Below are positions 43,787 to 53,009 of a stretch of DNA of 64,000 nucleotides, piece after piece (position 1 is the first letter of the stretch; each line of letters begins with the position of its first letter). The notes beneath the pieces were generated by a model. The model saw only the letters and a list, made by a program, of their open reading frames with translations. It had not been told where the DNA came from and did no database searches. Source of the DNA: Trinickia fusca (GTDB lineage Bacteria; Pseudomonadota; Gammaproteobacteria; Burkholderiales; Burkholderiaceae); assembly GCF_003628145.1 (NCBI RefSeq), contig NZ_RBZV01000006.1:124001-188000 (forward strand), in the 5' to 3' direction. Both the position numbers and the translations under genes were made by a program.

Positions 43787-46700
43787 ATGTTTTCAATATC
43801 TAATAGCCACCGCTTGAACGACGCAGGTCGACTTAATGCTTCATCTGACGAGACTCACACGAGCTCCCAAGTTGGGACACAGCGATTCGGGCTTTTCGAT
43901 GTCTTGGGGGCAGTACCACGGCCGCTCAAGTCGTCGGATCAAATTGGCTCCAAAGTCGCTAACGAGTTGCCATCCGTATTGGTGGACGCAACCAAGAAAG
44001 GGACTGTATTGACCGTTGCGAATACGATGGCGGTCATTGCGGGGCTAGGCACCGGAACCGGGAGAGTTGTCGTCACGGATGTCGATTTAAGCCATCTGGC
44101 TGGTGTTCAAGCAATTCTAAGTTCTGCAAAATTTCATAACGACTATGGTGGGTGGATAGCTGAGGTCAAACAGCGACATCCGGCGGTTGGGGCTCAGATC
44201 GAGACAATTTGTGGCCGGCTTAAAACAGAAGCAGACTTCTCCGCATTGAAGCGGAGAGTCGACGCAGACGGCTTCGACTTCGTCCACACCGATCTGGCCG
44301 ACTGCGATATTGGAAAGCTCAAATCGCTCTCGCCAGGAGGCTACTCCGCCATCTATGCAAGCAATATCGAAATGTACTTGTCGGGCTTTTGCAAGGCCGA
44401 TGCCGGCGTGACAGATGCATCGAAGCTCGCTCAATACAAGTCCAATATCGTCAACTTGATGGGCGACGAAACCAAATTGATTCATGGGGCGTTCGGAGTG
44501 CAAATGAACGTCACCAATGGAATTGCGAAAACTCGTGAATGGACCTCAAAAATTAACGGAGGAACACAGCGATCGCCAGGAGATACCGATTACGAAACCC
44601 TAGCGCCCCCCACCGTGGCAGAAGGAAATGACGAAGGTGGCAAAGGAACTGCGGCGACCCATCCCCTAAAATTGGAATTATTGAGTCAGAGCACGAACGT
44701 CAATGCCAAAATTACTGAGGCCACTGTAAGGCAGTCGAGCCGAGAAAATTCAACAACAACCGCAACTGACCAGACGAAGGGCATGGGGCTAGGTGCGCGC
44801 AAAAAAGGGCTGCGCGCTGGATTAAAGCTTGAAATTCTTCGCCCTACCGAAGAAGGGGGAAAGATTTTAGGAAGCGGTTTGTGCGGAACAGTTCGCGAAG
44901 ATACGGAGTTCCCAGGGTTCGTAGTAAAAAGCTTTGGAAAGAGCATCGACTTGGCTCATGCCGAATCGGCATTATTTAACAAATACTACGGGGAAGGTAG
45001 CTCAGAGGTCTTTTCGAAGGACAACAACATATTCATGCGAATGCTAAGAGTTCCCGGAAAGCCACTAAGCTCATGCAGCCAGGATGAACTCCCTACCAAT
45101 AGCGAGGAACTCTTTCTCAGGATGATCACCGACCTGAACGATCACGGGATCATGCATGGCGATTTGCATGCTGGAAATATTATGTACGACAAGGATTCCA
45201 GTCGATTTTGGCCAATAGATATAAGCAACTCATATGACGCATACTATGCCGACCCTCTCGCTCGAGGTTTCGTCGACATCGATAATGAGACTCGATTTCA
45301 GAATATATTGAAAAAATTGCCTCGCAACTCCGGCGTTGCGGTAGGCGAGTCAGCGCATCAGAATGCACGGACTGCAACACCAACTGCCGTGGCCGAGGCC
45401 GGGCAGGAAAGGAACGGTACATCGGCAGTCGAAGCTACGCCGATGCAACAAGCAGCGGTAGAAACAGTACGCGCACTCACGCCAAGAGATCAGGCTGCGA
45501 GCGAATTCGGCCAGGCCCCCACGGAAGCGGCCGAGGGGAACAGCCAGCAATTCGAAGCGATACTGAATGCCCCGTTCTCGAAGGGCATCGAAGGACAACA
45601 TCAAGCGCTCGAACGGCTCCGGCAAGTGGCTGCGCACCTGGCGGCCGATCCAGCGCCCGGAATTGCTGACCGACAAACAGCACTCAAGGCGCTTCTGAAT
45701 CTTGAATTCGTGGTGCGGATGAGAGCAATCGCCGATTTGGGGGACACAGGCGCGGGAAATGTCAAAGCGTCGGCGGTGCTTGGCCACGTTCGGCTCGTGG
45801 GCACTCTGCTCAAGGAATGCAGCTGCACGCCGGAAGAGGCACGCGAGGCTTTCGCAACATTGACCGCCAGCAAGCGTAACCCGGCTTATCTGAATGTGCT
45901 CGCAACGGCCGCAGCTGGCAATGAGCAAATGGCTCACGCCGTCGGTACATTGATGAAGAGTCTGCATCAGCAGATGGGCGGCGACGAGGCGTCTGCGAAA
46001 CACATCCGAACAACATTGCTGAAGCCAGCAGCGCAGCTTGAATACGAGGATTTTCCCGGACGTCTCGTCTACAGAGGCAAGCAGAAATGGATGGAGCAGC
46101 ATCCGGGCGCTTCGATTCTAACGTCGGAGTTGAGTAAGGCTGGGCTATGGCCAAAGAAAGAGGAAATCCTTCAAGCAGGGCACTCACCGACGCGAGCTGG
46201 CAAGTACGGCGAAGCGGTGAAACATGCGAGTCAGTACGCGCCCCAACCTGAGAAAGACGAGGTATTCGTCGATGTGTCGACGGCCGCCCGGCAACTGGAA
46301 TCAACGCTAAAACCAGGCCTTCTCAAGCGTACCCGACAAGCCGACTTGGACCGAGAGAAAGCACAAGCCGCCAGCGAGATGAGGGAACGTATCGAAGGCG
46401 ACCAGAGCTGGGAAGCCTATCAGCGTATCGAAGCCGAGTGGCTGAACGGAACCGGCCAGGACCCGTCAACGCTCTTGGACTCCAAGACACAGCATCTGTT
46501 GACGAAGGCACGCCTGGACCTCATAGCAACGCCGGAGATGAGGGACGCCATTGCGCGGCGCACGGCGGGTTCCAGCGTGTCCGAGACCGAGCTTGAGGCG
46601 TTCATGCACGCGCACGTCTCGAGCGCCTTGGAGGTGCCAATACAGCAGGCAGTGGAAAACGCGAAGAAGCCCAGTCCGGTCCGTGAGGCCGCCCGCGCAC

Positions 46701-47026
46701 GCGATGAAGCCTTCGAACTGGCGCAACGTGACGCAGCGGAACAGGAGGCTAGGTACCAGGCGAATGAACGCTGGCGTGCGCGCATGGACGCGTCCTCTTC
46801 AAGCGCACCCCACGAAGTCCCGCCAATGAACAAGCCCGTCGTAAGCGGCACAGCCAAACCTGGGCAGGCTGATGTGCCCCCCCCATCATCGCAGGGTGCC
46901 GACGAGACCCGCGACACCACCGCGCCAGCAGCCGCGAGCAATGTGAGCGAGAAGCGCGAGACCACGGAGAGAAAGCCCTACGTTCGACAGGACCCGGTGC
47001 GAGGCACGTACACCGAGTGGCGGTAA
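43787..47026 (+). CDS. Large effector: methyltransferase-like plus kinase-like domains
   Basis: 1079 residues, no signal peptide. Residues about 60-240 resemble a Rossmann methyltransferase: GLGTGTGRVVVTDVD (SAM-loop-like), then FDFVHTDLADCDI and YSAIYASNIEMYL. Residues about 355-500 resemble a minimal protein kinase: Gly loop GSGLCGTV, VAIK-like Lys in FVVKSFG, catalytic loop MHGDLHAGNIMYD and DFG-equivalent WPIDIS. OspG/NleH-type effectors have such a small kinase fold. The rest (500-1079) is helical, ending in a charged coiled coil and a Pro/Ser-rich tail. An hrp-like box lies just upstream. The first half has visibly lower GC than the second, suggesting a chimera. Catalysis is inference from motifs. 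Confidence 0.8.
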   Translation: MFSISNSHRLNDAGRLNASSDETHTSSQVGTQRFGLFDVLGAVPRPLKSSDQIGSKVANELPSVLVDATKKGTVLTVANTMAVIAGLGTGTGRVVVTDVDLSHLAGVQAILSSAKFHNDYGGWIAEVKQRHPAVGAQIETICGRLKTEADFSALKRRVDADGFDFVHTDLADCDIGKLKSLSPGGYSAIYASNIEMYLSGFCKADAGVTDASKLAQYKSNIVNLMGDETKLIHGAFGVQMNVTNGIAKTREWTSKINGGTQRSPGDTDYETLAPPTVAEGNDEGGKGTAATHPLKLELLSQSTNVNAKITEATVRQSSRENSTTTATDQTKGMGLGARKKGLRAGLKLEILRPTEEGGKILGSGLCGTVREDTEFPGFVVKSFGKSIDLAHAESALFNKYYGEGSSEVFSKDNNIFMRMLRVPGKPLSSCSQDELPTNSEELFLRMITDLNDHGIMHGDLHAGNIMYDKDSSRFWPIDISNSYDAYYADPLARGFVDIDNETRFQNILKKLPRNSGVAVGESAHQNARTATPTAVAEAGQERNGTSAVEATPMQQAAVETVRALTPRDQAASEFGQAPTEAAEGNSQQFEAILNAPFSKGIEGQHQALERLRQVAAHLAADPAPGIADRQTALKALLNLEFVVRMRAIADLGDTGAGNVKASAVLGHVRLVGTLLKECSCTPEEAREAFATLTASKRNPAYLNVLATAAAGNEQMAHAVGTLMKSLHQQMGGDEASAKHIRTTLLKPAAQLEYEDFPGRLVYRGKQKWMEQHPGASILTSELSKAGLWPKKEEILQAGHSPTRAGKYGEAVKHASQYAPQPEKDEVFVDVSTAARQLESTLKPGLLKRTRQADLDREKAQAASEMRERIEGDQSWEAYQRIEAEWLNGTGQDPSTLLDSKTQHLLTKARLDLIATPEMRDAIARRTAGSSVSETELEAFMHAHVSSALEVPIQQAVENAKKPSPVREAARARDEAFELAQRDAAEQEARYQANERWRARMDASSSSAPHEVPPMNKPVVSGTAKPGQADVPPPSSQGADETRDTTAPAAASNVSEKRETTERKPYVRQDPVRGTYTEWR

Positions 47027-47142
47027 GCGACGGTCGACGTCCCTTTCGAGTGCAGTGCCCCTGGCTGGCGGCCCTTTGGGAAAATCGGCCTGCACTGCCT
47101 CCGACGCCGTCTTTACCTGCGGTTCCGATGCCGCATCGATGG

Positions 47143-47267
47143 AAGAAAGAGACATATCCGTGTGGAGGGTCAGGAGCGGTTGACGCATCCAAACGCGGTC
47201 GTACGTCATTGGAATCATCGAGGTCGTCGGTACCAACCGGTAAGAATAGGACTACCAATAATTTTCA
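47143..47267 (-). repeat. Decayed fourth copy of the structured RNA element
   Basis: The minus strand at 47267-47245 reads TGAAAATTATTGGTAGTCCT, matching the 5' box of the three intact elements. Parts of the interior (CCGCGTTTGGATGCG) also align with copy 2. The terminator stem and U-run are gone. It separates the kinase-like effector gene from the next plus-strand operon. Confidence 0.4.
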
Positions 47268-47268
47268 C

Positions 47269-47661
47269 ATGCGCATTCCGGTCGACTTGCCGCCCCCCCC
47301 CCACACATCGGCGGATAGGTCAAGGCAAGCTCTTATGACGCTCTCTCGGCGAACCAGCGTCGAGCGATTTCTCACTAACGAGAGTGCAAAGCATGCTGTT
47401 CGATGGGGCAGCAAACCTTCAACCTTTAGTGAGGGTTATGGCATGACGAGCATGGTGGAGATAGGGGCATTTCTTCGCAGACGTCACCTTGACGAGAAAA
47501 TGCCTGCAAGCGTGATGGCCGATCAGCGTTTCCTGACCTGGTTGCGCGGGGCAAACCACCGGACGAACGTTGCGCGTGTCGATAAGGACACGCGCGAGGA
47601 TTGCTCGGCCAAATTCATGGGCGAGCGCGTCAAAGTTCGACAAACTGACTGGAGTCAGTAA
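47269..47661 (+). CDS. Unknown basic protein coupled to the cyclase effector
   Basis: 130 residues from ATG 47269 (MRIPVDLPPPPHTSADRSRQ), or a shorter form from ATG 47336 (MTLSRRTSVERF). The stop overlaps the cyclase start (TAATG), so translation is coupled. The protein is basic and Arg-rich, unlike acidic type III chaperones, and matches no family I know. A run of ten C residues (47293-47302) falls in codons 9-12 and could switch the longer form on and off by slippage. Confidence 0.55.
   Translation: MRIPVDLPPPPHTSADRSRQALMTLSRRTSVERFLTNESAKHAVRWGSKPSTFSEGYGMTSMVEIGAFLRRRHLDEKMPASVMADQRFLTWLRGANHRTNVARVDKDTREDCSAKFMGERVKVRQTDWSQ
47293..47302 (+). repeat. Poly-C tract of ten bases near a gene start
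   Basis: Ten consecutive C residues lie 24 bases after ATG 47269. Tracts of this length in coding starts are prone to slipped-strand changes. Confidence 0.7.
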
Positions 47662-48797
47662 TGCCTATTGTCAACTCTCCGCTCTCGTCTCCCGGTGTTC
47701 TCTCCACGGATACATCCCAACCGTCCTCCATGGGGACCGCGGTCTCGCACGCGTCGGATCTCGATCGGCTAGTCGACGGCATCAAAGACGAAGTCGGCAT
47801 CGTTACCCGACACCTCAAGGTGCTACAGCAGTTCGCGATGGACAATAACTGCATTGTCGGTATCCGTCCGGTCGACAAGATGGCGACAGCATTGATAGAG
47901 CATGGCCATCCGACCAAGAACTTGCACATCAAGGGCAAGAGCGCGTCGTGGGGCCCTCAGGCCGGGATGATCTGCCTAGACCAGCGCTTCAGCAAACTTG
48001 AAAGCGACCCGCAGGAAGCCAAGAAATTTACTGAACAAACACGGCAATGCATAACAAACCGCGATGCCGTGGCTGTCCCCCTTACGGTTTCGCGCGCGCG
48101 CTTGGACGAGCTATTGGCACACAGGATTCTCGACTGGGTCTCGCTCGAAACGTTGCAAGGCACCAGGAAGCTCACTGCCAAGGGGCCGAGCGGTGAGTTT
48201 TACTTGTTCGATGCAAAACGTACGGAACGTGGCGGCGAGCCGTTCTATGTGATCACCCACCAAGGCAAGAACCTCGAGGTTCTCGCACCCCGTGCTGACG
48301 CGAAGCCGTTGACCGCCGACTATGACCTGATGGTCGTTGGCCCGCACTTGCGCGATCTCGGTCCGCAAGACAATTTTCGCAAACAGGACATCGCCAACGG
48401 CGCGGACCATGATATCGGCATTTCATCGAGCCGCATCAACTCCATGATCGTCGGTCTAAACAAAGCGCTGGTTGGCGACGAGGGAGAGCCCCTTATCCAT
48501 CACGGCCCTGACTCAGCCAATCCTGCGGCTGCGCCGGACACCAACTATCCGGCGACGTTCGCTTTGCCATACCGGATTGGCAGCTTCGACGAGTTGTGTG
48601 TCATCCACTCGCCCAAGGAGCTCGCGACGCTGCTGCAGCAGGCGAAAGACAGTGGCTATCATGTTCCCCTCAATCCATTGTGGGAGCCGGAGGTTCGCAG
48701 CGTGAGACGAAGCAGTTACACAGAGGCGCGTGTACGCGTCAACCAGGAACTGGAGCGATTCGTCAACGGTCGCAAGCTCAGGTCGCGGTCGATTTAA
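47661..48797 (+). CDS. ExoY/CyaA/edema-factor-type nucleotidyl cyclase effector
   Basis: 378 residues, about the length of Pseudomonas ExoY. It would make cyclic nucleotides inside host cells after activation by a host cofactor. Family motifs are clear: NNCIVGIRPVDKMATALIEHG, then TKNLHIKGKSASWGPQAGM with the two catalytic Lys (about residues 85 and 93). Next is LTADYDLMVVGPH with the paired metal-binding Asp (about 220-222), and later HHGPDSANP with the His/Asn pair (about 279-286). The C-terminal VRSVRRSSYTEARVRVNQEL matches the family end. No signal peptide. It is translationally coupled to the preceding small gene. Whether it prefers GTP, ATP or others cannot be read from the sequence. 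Confidence 0.93.
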   Translation: MPIVNSPLSSPGVLSTDTSQPSSMGTAVSHASDLDRLVDGIKDEVGIVTRHLKVLQQFAMDNNCIVGIRPVDKMATALIEHGHPTKNLHIKGKSASWGPQAGMICLDQRFSKLESDPQEAKKFTEQTRQCITNRDAVAVPLTVSRARLDELLAHRILDWVSLETLQGTRKLTAKGPSGEFYLFDAKRTERGGEPFYVITHQGKNLEVLAPRADAKPLTADYDLMVVGPHLRDLGPQDNFRKQDIANGADHDIGISSSRINSMIVGLNKALVGDEGEPLIHHGPDSANPAAAPDTNYPATFALPYRIGSFDELCVIHSPKELATLLQQAKDSGYHVPLNPLWEPEVRSVRRSSYTEARVRVNQELERFVNGRKLRSRSI

Positions 48798-48824
48798 AGT
48801 ATCGAGAACATCAAGCATCCGTCA

Positions 48825-49301
48825 ATGAACAACGTCCACCTCCCCTCCTCCATCGGGAAACGCCTCGCTTTCATCAGCGCCGTGCTGTTTTGCATGATGG
48901 GGACGTCGGCGCAGTCTGCCGAAACGGTGCCACCCGCCAGCAAGGCAGCGCTTCTTTATCGGCAGTGTCGCAACAAGAACACGATGGCCGAGCAGCGGGA
49001 CTGTTATCCCGCCGCGATCAGGCAATCCGAAGTCGAGTTGAAGGCAGCGGAAAAGAAAGAACGTGCCAGCATGGCTGAGCTGGAGGCCATTAGTCCAGGC
49101 AGCGCCGAGATGCACCCGGTAAGGGCTTTCGACGAGGCGGCACGGGCATTTCGCACCTTCCGCGACGCCGAAAGCCAGCGCGTGCTGGCCTCTTACGGTT
49201 CCGGCAATGGTGGCGAACTCGCCGCATCCGAGACCGTCATCAGGATGAACCTCGATCGCATCAAGGTGCTCAGCGGTCAAACGGCGGAAAGCGCTCCCTA
49301 G
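48825..49301 (+). CDS. LprI/DUF1311-like exported protein
   Basis: 158 residues with a Sec signal (IGKRLAFISAVLFCMMGTSAQSA). The mature part has paired Cys residues (LLYRQCRNKNTMAEQRDCY) in the spacing of the lysozyme-inhibitor LprI N-domain family. Long helices follow. Probably periplasmic. It lies 27 bases after the cyclase gene. Its stop overlaps, in the shared CTAG at 49298-49301, the stop of the convergent gene. Confidence 0.65.
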   Translation: MNNVHLPSSIGKRLAFISAVLFCMMGTSAQSAETVPPASKAALLYRQCRNKNTMAEQRDCYPAAIRQSEVELKAAEKKERASMAELEAISPGSAEMHPVRAFDEAARAFRTFRDAESQRVLASYGSGNGGELAASETVIRMNLDRIKVLSGQTAESAP

Positions 49302-52300
49302 ACATCAATCGACGGCGAAGAAGGGGGAAAGCTGCCCTCGGGATCTCGCATGGCCTGCACGAGTTCCGGATGCTTCCTGCCGATAGAGAACGACTCGAGC
49401 GTGTCGCGCACTGCAAGCTGATGCTGAGCCATGGCGAAATAGTTGAGACCGTGGTTGCGCTGCGTGACGTACTGGTTGCCACCGAGCAACTTCAACGGGC
49501 GCCAGGAGCTTTCACGGTTCAAGATCCCGTCGATCTCGCGGCGGATCGCCTCAATGTCCGAATCGAATCGACGTCCCCCTTCCTCGCCGGAACGTTGCCG
49601 ACGAATTCTGTGCAGTGACTCCGATAGAGCGGTCAATTGGTCGAGCATATTGGCGGCGTCGGGATGCAAAAACCAGCGCTGCGTAAAGCCCGCTGGATGT
49701 ACGCCGCGCTCGACATCGGCAAGGTGCGTGTCGAGCGCCTCCCCACCCAGCAACTGTCGCCAGACGGCATCATTGTGCTTGATCGCTTTCATGTAATCGT
49801 CCGGCCGGCGATAAACAACATCGCGATAACAGAGCTCCGGCACGTAGCGGCCATCGTTCTGCGTCAGCGTTACCGCGACTTGATGGCCCACCTCGCCGAA
49901 GGTTGCCGACGTCGACAGCATCGGCAAGCTCGGCAGGGAAGGATCGTGGACCGGGTCTGCGCCAGCGATCTGGGGAATGGTCAGGCCCGCCGATGCCGAC
50001 AAGGTACCGATACCTGCCGTACCCGACGCAAATGTCTGACGCTGCATGAGACCGCCCAGGTTCATCGTGCGCGTCTTCACCGTTGGGTTGTACTCGTACG
50101 CTGCCCCGGCCTTCGCACCTAGCTTGACCGATTCGGGCACGCCAACGCCCGCGTTCGCCGATGCGCTGCCGCCGATGCGCGACTTGACCGCCGACTGATC
50201 CTGCCAACTGAGCGTGAGTGTACGGTCATCGAAAAAGCGATCGACGAAGTCGTCCCACATCTTCGCGGGGGCGTGCGTCGAACCATCGGCGCCAGCCTGC
50301 CGAAGCATGAACTCGACGACATTGCCCAGCGTCACGCGCCACTCGTCCTTGGGCTGGCCATCGCAGTCGACCACGCGAGGCGAGCCATTCGGTCCGCGAT
50401 TGATGCGCGCGCGCAGCAGCAATCCACGCGGCTGACTGATTTCGCCGCCGACGTTCGCCGCAAGCGAGGCGGAGAGAGACGCAACCGGCCCCAGGTTAGG
50501 GCCGACAGACAGTGTCACACCTAGATTGCCCGAGAACTGCCGTTCGGTACCGATAAACAGTTCGCCAGCGTGCGAGGAGGCACCGAGTTCGACGATCGCA
50601 TGGCGCCCCCCTGTTGCTCGTGCCTGAGGCCCTGCGGCGACCAGATGCGGAACGATCGGCACGAGGAACGAAGCGTTGTTCAGCCCCATGACCGCCCCCG
50701 CCGAAAAACGAACGCGCTGATTGGACGGTATGGTGTCGACGATCTGCTTGAACTCGCTCCCGATCTCCTGCATGGTCATCGACTCCGGACGGAGCCGATC
50801 GCCGCGGTGGATCCTATCGGCTTGCTCGAACGCGGCATCAAAGCGCCCGATCGGCGAATCGACGTCTCGTGCTCCGGATGGACGCTCCAAGGCTTGGCGC
50901 ATGGCTTTGAGCGTTTTGATCTTGCATGAAAAACCTGCCGCCAACTGGGACACATTCGTTTCGAGAATCTGGCGACGCGCCGCTCTCAAGCTCGTCCGCT
51001 GCGCCTCGTTAGGATTGGGAAACGCGCGCATGAGGATTCGCTGCGCCTCGTCGACAATCGTCATCGCCTCGCTGGTACTCGGCCGCATCGAGGCTGTGCT
51101 TGCTGTAGGTGCGCCACCGTTCCCCAATTGCAAACGGCGCATCCAAAATTCCAATTTGGCCGCGTCGAGCGCATAGTGAGTCATCCGCTCAGGATTGTAT
51201 TCGCAGGACAGCTGGTCGTTCATGAACTCCGACAACGCATCGAGCGCGGTCCGCAGATGGGTGTCGAAGCGCGTCTGAAGCGCTTTGCGGCTGTTGCAGG
51301 CCAACGTGCCGAGCGGTAACGATGACAACGGTGACTTTGCCTGTCCGAAGTATTCGCGGATACGGTCGGCCAAACGGCGCCAGCGCGGCGGCGTGTCTCG
51401 CCCGCCCTCCGTGGGTGGTGTTGCCCCACTATGAGGGGCGAGCCCCGCCGCGCGAGGAATCCACTTGTGCGCCATCGCCGTGAAACGATTACGCGCCATC
51501 CCCAATGGGGTGCCGGGCCCATCTTCCCGAAACCCGTGCCGCCATGCGAAGAACGCGTTTTTCTCCGTGCGGGTCAAGTTTTGCACGGCCTGCGGCTCCT
51601 GCCAGAGCTTCCAGGCGGCGCGGGCAGCGCAATAGGAAAAGCTCGAGCCAGCCGCCGGCGATGCTCCGGCAGATCTTGCGATGCTCTCCGGCGTGACATA
51701 GGGTGCAGCGCCGCTCGACGCCAGCTCGTCACTTGCTTGAAGAAGCGCGCGCATGGCTTCGTAGCGCGGCTCGTCGGCGCTTCCGACAAGCCCCGGTTGC
51801 ATGTGCTCGAGGGTGTCGTATCCCTCTTGCGACCTCGACAGCATCTGCGCAACACGCCACGCCCGCAGAGGTGTGCTGGACGTCCGCGCGACGGGTGCCG
51901 GTCGGCTGCTTTCCGTCCCTCGCCGAACGAGCCGTTCGCCAAGGTTCCGCTCAGTCAGATAGCGAAGCGTAGCCGTGGCGTGTCCTGGATGGCCCTGGCT
52001 TGCCGCGAAAAGCGCGTGTAAGAGCAACAATCGCCTTGCGCCCGCATTGGACATATCACCAGGGATCACCGCAGCGATCTCGCCTGCCAGGGTCCTCGCG
52101 GCGTCGTTGCGTAAGGCAGATGAGCAGCCCGTACCGACTGCCTGCGAGGGAGCAGCGAACAACGCAGCGGTATATTCGCGCAATCCGGGCAAGCCCACCA
52201 TCGCCGTCAGCAATAGTGGCTCCGAGGTCACCCGTCGCACATGCGGTGCCAAGGGAAAGCGATCAACGCCCGCGGCACGTGTGAGGTGCTCGGCCGCGCG

Positions 52301-52654
52301 CTGTCCGACGTCGCGCATCCGATTCGCACCAAACGCGAGCTCTGCTGTTTGCCCAAGCTCAAATGCAGGAGAAAGCGTGGGGTCTCTCGGTCGCAGCGCC
52401 GGATTATCCAGTTCGGCCAGCCGCGGCCTCGAAGCAGTTCCGCTTAGTAATCCGAAAAGCTCCCACCCCCTGGTCTGTTCATGAATGCGGGCGGCGGGTG
52501 GCAGCCCCGAGATGGAAGAGGCTGACAGGTTCGCATCACTCGCCGTTGTGGGAGGGCCAGCCCCGCGATGCGTCTCCCCCGAATGCTGCCGCTCCGAGTC
52601 GAGCGAGCACTCGGTCAAATCACGGATCACCGTCAACGCAACGTCCTTCACCAT
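49298..52654 (-). CDS. Large T3SS effector candidate with beta-rich C-terminal half
   Basis: 1118 residues from ATG 52654 (GAGAGGAA upstream). The in-frame start at 52705 is excluded because it lies upstream of the hrp-box -10 element at 52698-52692. No Sec signal; the first 60 residues are polar. Residues about 300-640 are helical, with FFAWRHGFREDGPGTPLGMARNRF. Residues about 680-960 alternate Gly/Ala/Ser with hydrophobics (VTLSVGPNLGPVASLSASLAANVG, SASANAGVGVPESVKLGAKAG), as in a beta-barrel or beta-sandwich. AvrE/DspE-type effectors have such a C-terminal half, but they are much longer and I cannot confirm homology. Confidence 0.75.
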   Translation of the reverse strand: MVKDVALTVIRDLTECSLDSERQHSGETHRGAGPPTTASDANLSASSISGLPPAARIHEQTRGWELFGLLSGTASRPRLAELDNPALRPRDPTLSPAFELGQTAELAFGANRMRDVGQRAAEHLTRAAGVDRFPLAPHVRRVTSEPLLLTAMVGLPGLREYTAALFAAPSQAVGTGCSSALRNDAARTLAGEIAAVIPGDMSNAGARRLLLLHALFAASQGHPGHATATLRYLTERNLGERLVRRGTESSRPAPVARTSSTPLRAWRVAQMLSRSQEGYDTLEHMQPGLVGSADEPRYEAMRALLQASDELASSGAAPYVTPESIARSAGASPAAGSSFSYCAARAAWKLWQEPQAVQNLTRTEKNAFFAWRHGFREDGPGTPLGMARNRFTAMAHKWIPRAAGLAPHSGATPPTEGGRDTPPRWRRLADRIREYFGQAKSPLSSLPLGTLACNSRKALQTRFDTHLRTALDALSEFMNDQLSCEYNPERMTHYALDAAKLEFWMRRLQLGNGGAPTASTASMRPSTSEAMTIVDEAQRILMRAFPNPNEAQRTSLRAARRQILETNVSQLAAGFSCKIKTLKAMRQALERPSGARDVDSPIGRFDAAFEQADRIHRGDRLRPESMTMQEIGSEFKQIVDTIPSNQRVRFSAGAVMGLNNASFLVPIVPHLVAAGPQARATGGRHAIVELGASSHAGELFIGTERQFSGNLGVTLSVGPNLGPVASLSASLAANVGGEISQPRGLLLRARINRGPNGSPRVVDCDGQPKDEWRVTLGNVVEFMLRQAGADGSTHAPAKMWDDFVDRFFDDRTLTLSWQDQSAVKSRIGGSASANAGVGVPESVKLGAKAGAAYEYNPTVKTRTMNLGGLMQRQTFASGTAGIGTLSASAGLTIPQIAGADPVHDPSLPSLPMLSTSATFGEVGHQVAVTLTQNDGRYVPELCYRDVVYRRPDDYMKAIKHNDAVWRQLLGGEALDTHLADVERGVHPAGFTQRWFLHPDAANMLDQLTALSESLHRIRRQRSGEEGGRRFDSDIEAIRREIDGILNRESSWRPLKLLGGNQYVTQRNHGLNYFAMAQHQLAVRDTLESFSIGRKHPELVQAMRDPEGSFPPSSPSIDV

Positions 52655-52691
52655 GGCTTCCTCTCGGGAGTCATATCGGATACGCTGGATA

Positions 52692-52721
52692 TGAGTGATT
52701 CCCAAGCCGCGAGAAGTTCGC
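52692..52721 (-). promoter_or_regulatory. hrp-box-like promoter for the 1118-residue effector
   Basis: Minus-strand reading: GCGAACT, 16 bases, TCACTCA, 37 bases before the start codon. Its -35 begins 12 bases after the U-run of RNA element copy 3, so the element insulates this promoter from upstream transcription. Confidence 0.7.
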
Positions 52722-52733
52722 TTCGATTACCGC

Positions 52734-52871
52734 AAAAAAAGAGCGCGCCGAAAACATCCGGCGCGCCTTCAATCGAGGGTTCCTAAGACGGATGACAAGG
52801 CACGGGGATGCACTCGCCATCTGGTTACAACGATAACTTCAGCAGCCCACGCGATTACAAAGAATTCTCAA
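52734..52871 (-). ncRNA. Structured RNA element, copy 3 (upstream of large effector)
   Basis: 138 bases, aligned with the copies at 5050 and 31764. The 5' box is TTGAGAATTCTTTGTAA, followed by GAAGTTATCGTTG (GAAGTTTATCGTCG in copy 1). A 9-bp stem comes next (52821-52813 with 52799-52791), with two wobbles. The terminator has a perfect 8-bp stem (52766-52759 with 52750-52743) and, after a one-base mismatch, TTTTTTT. Homology with copy 2 continues about 14 bases past the U-run. Confidence 0.7.
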
Positions 52872-53009
52872 ATACGATGTCCGCCGGGTGGATGGGTTCA
52901 TCGCAGCTAGCGCACAAATAGTCACGTCGCGCCACATTTCTTGACAGCTCGGCGCGTGCAGCACTGGCAGGATGCAAGGGTTACTTCCGAGCACCCTCAA
53001 AGGCAAGGC

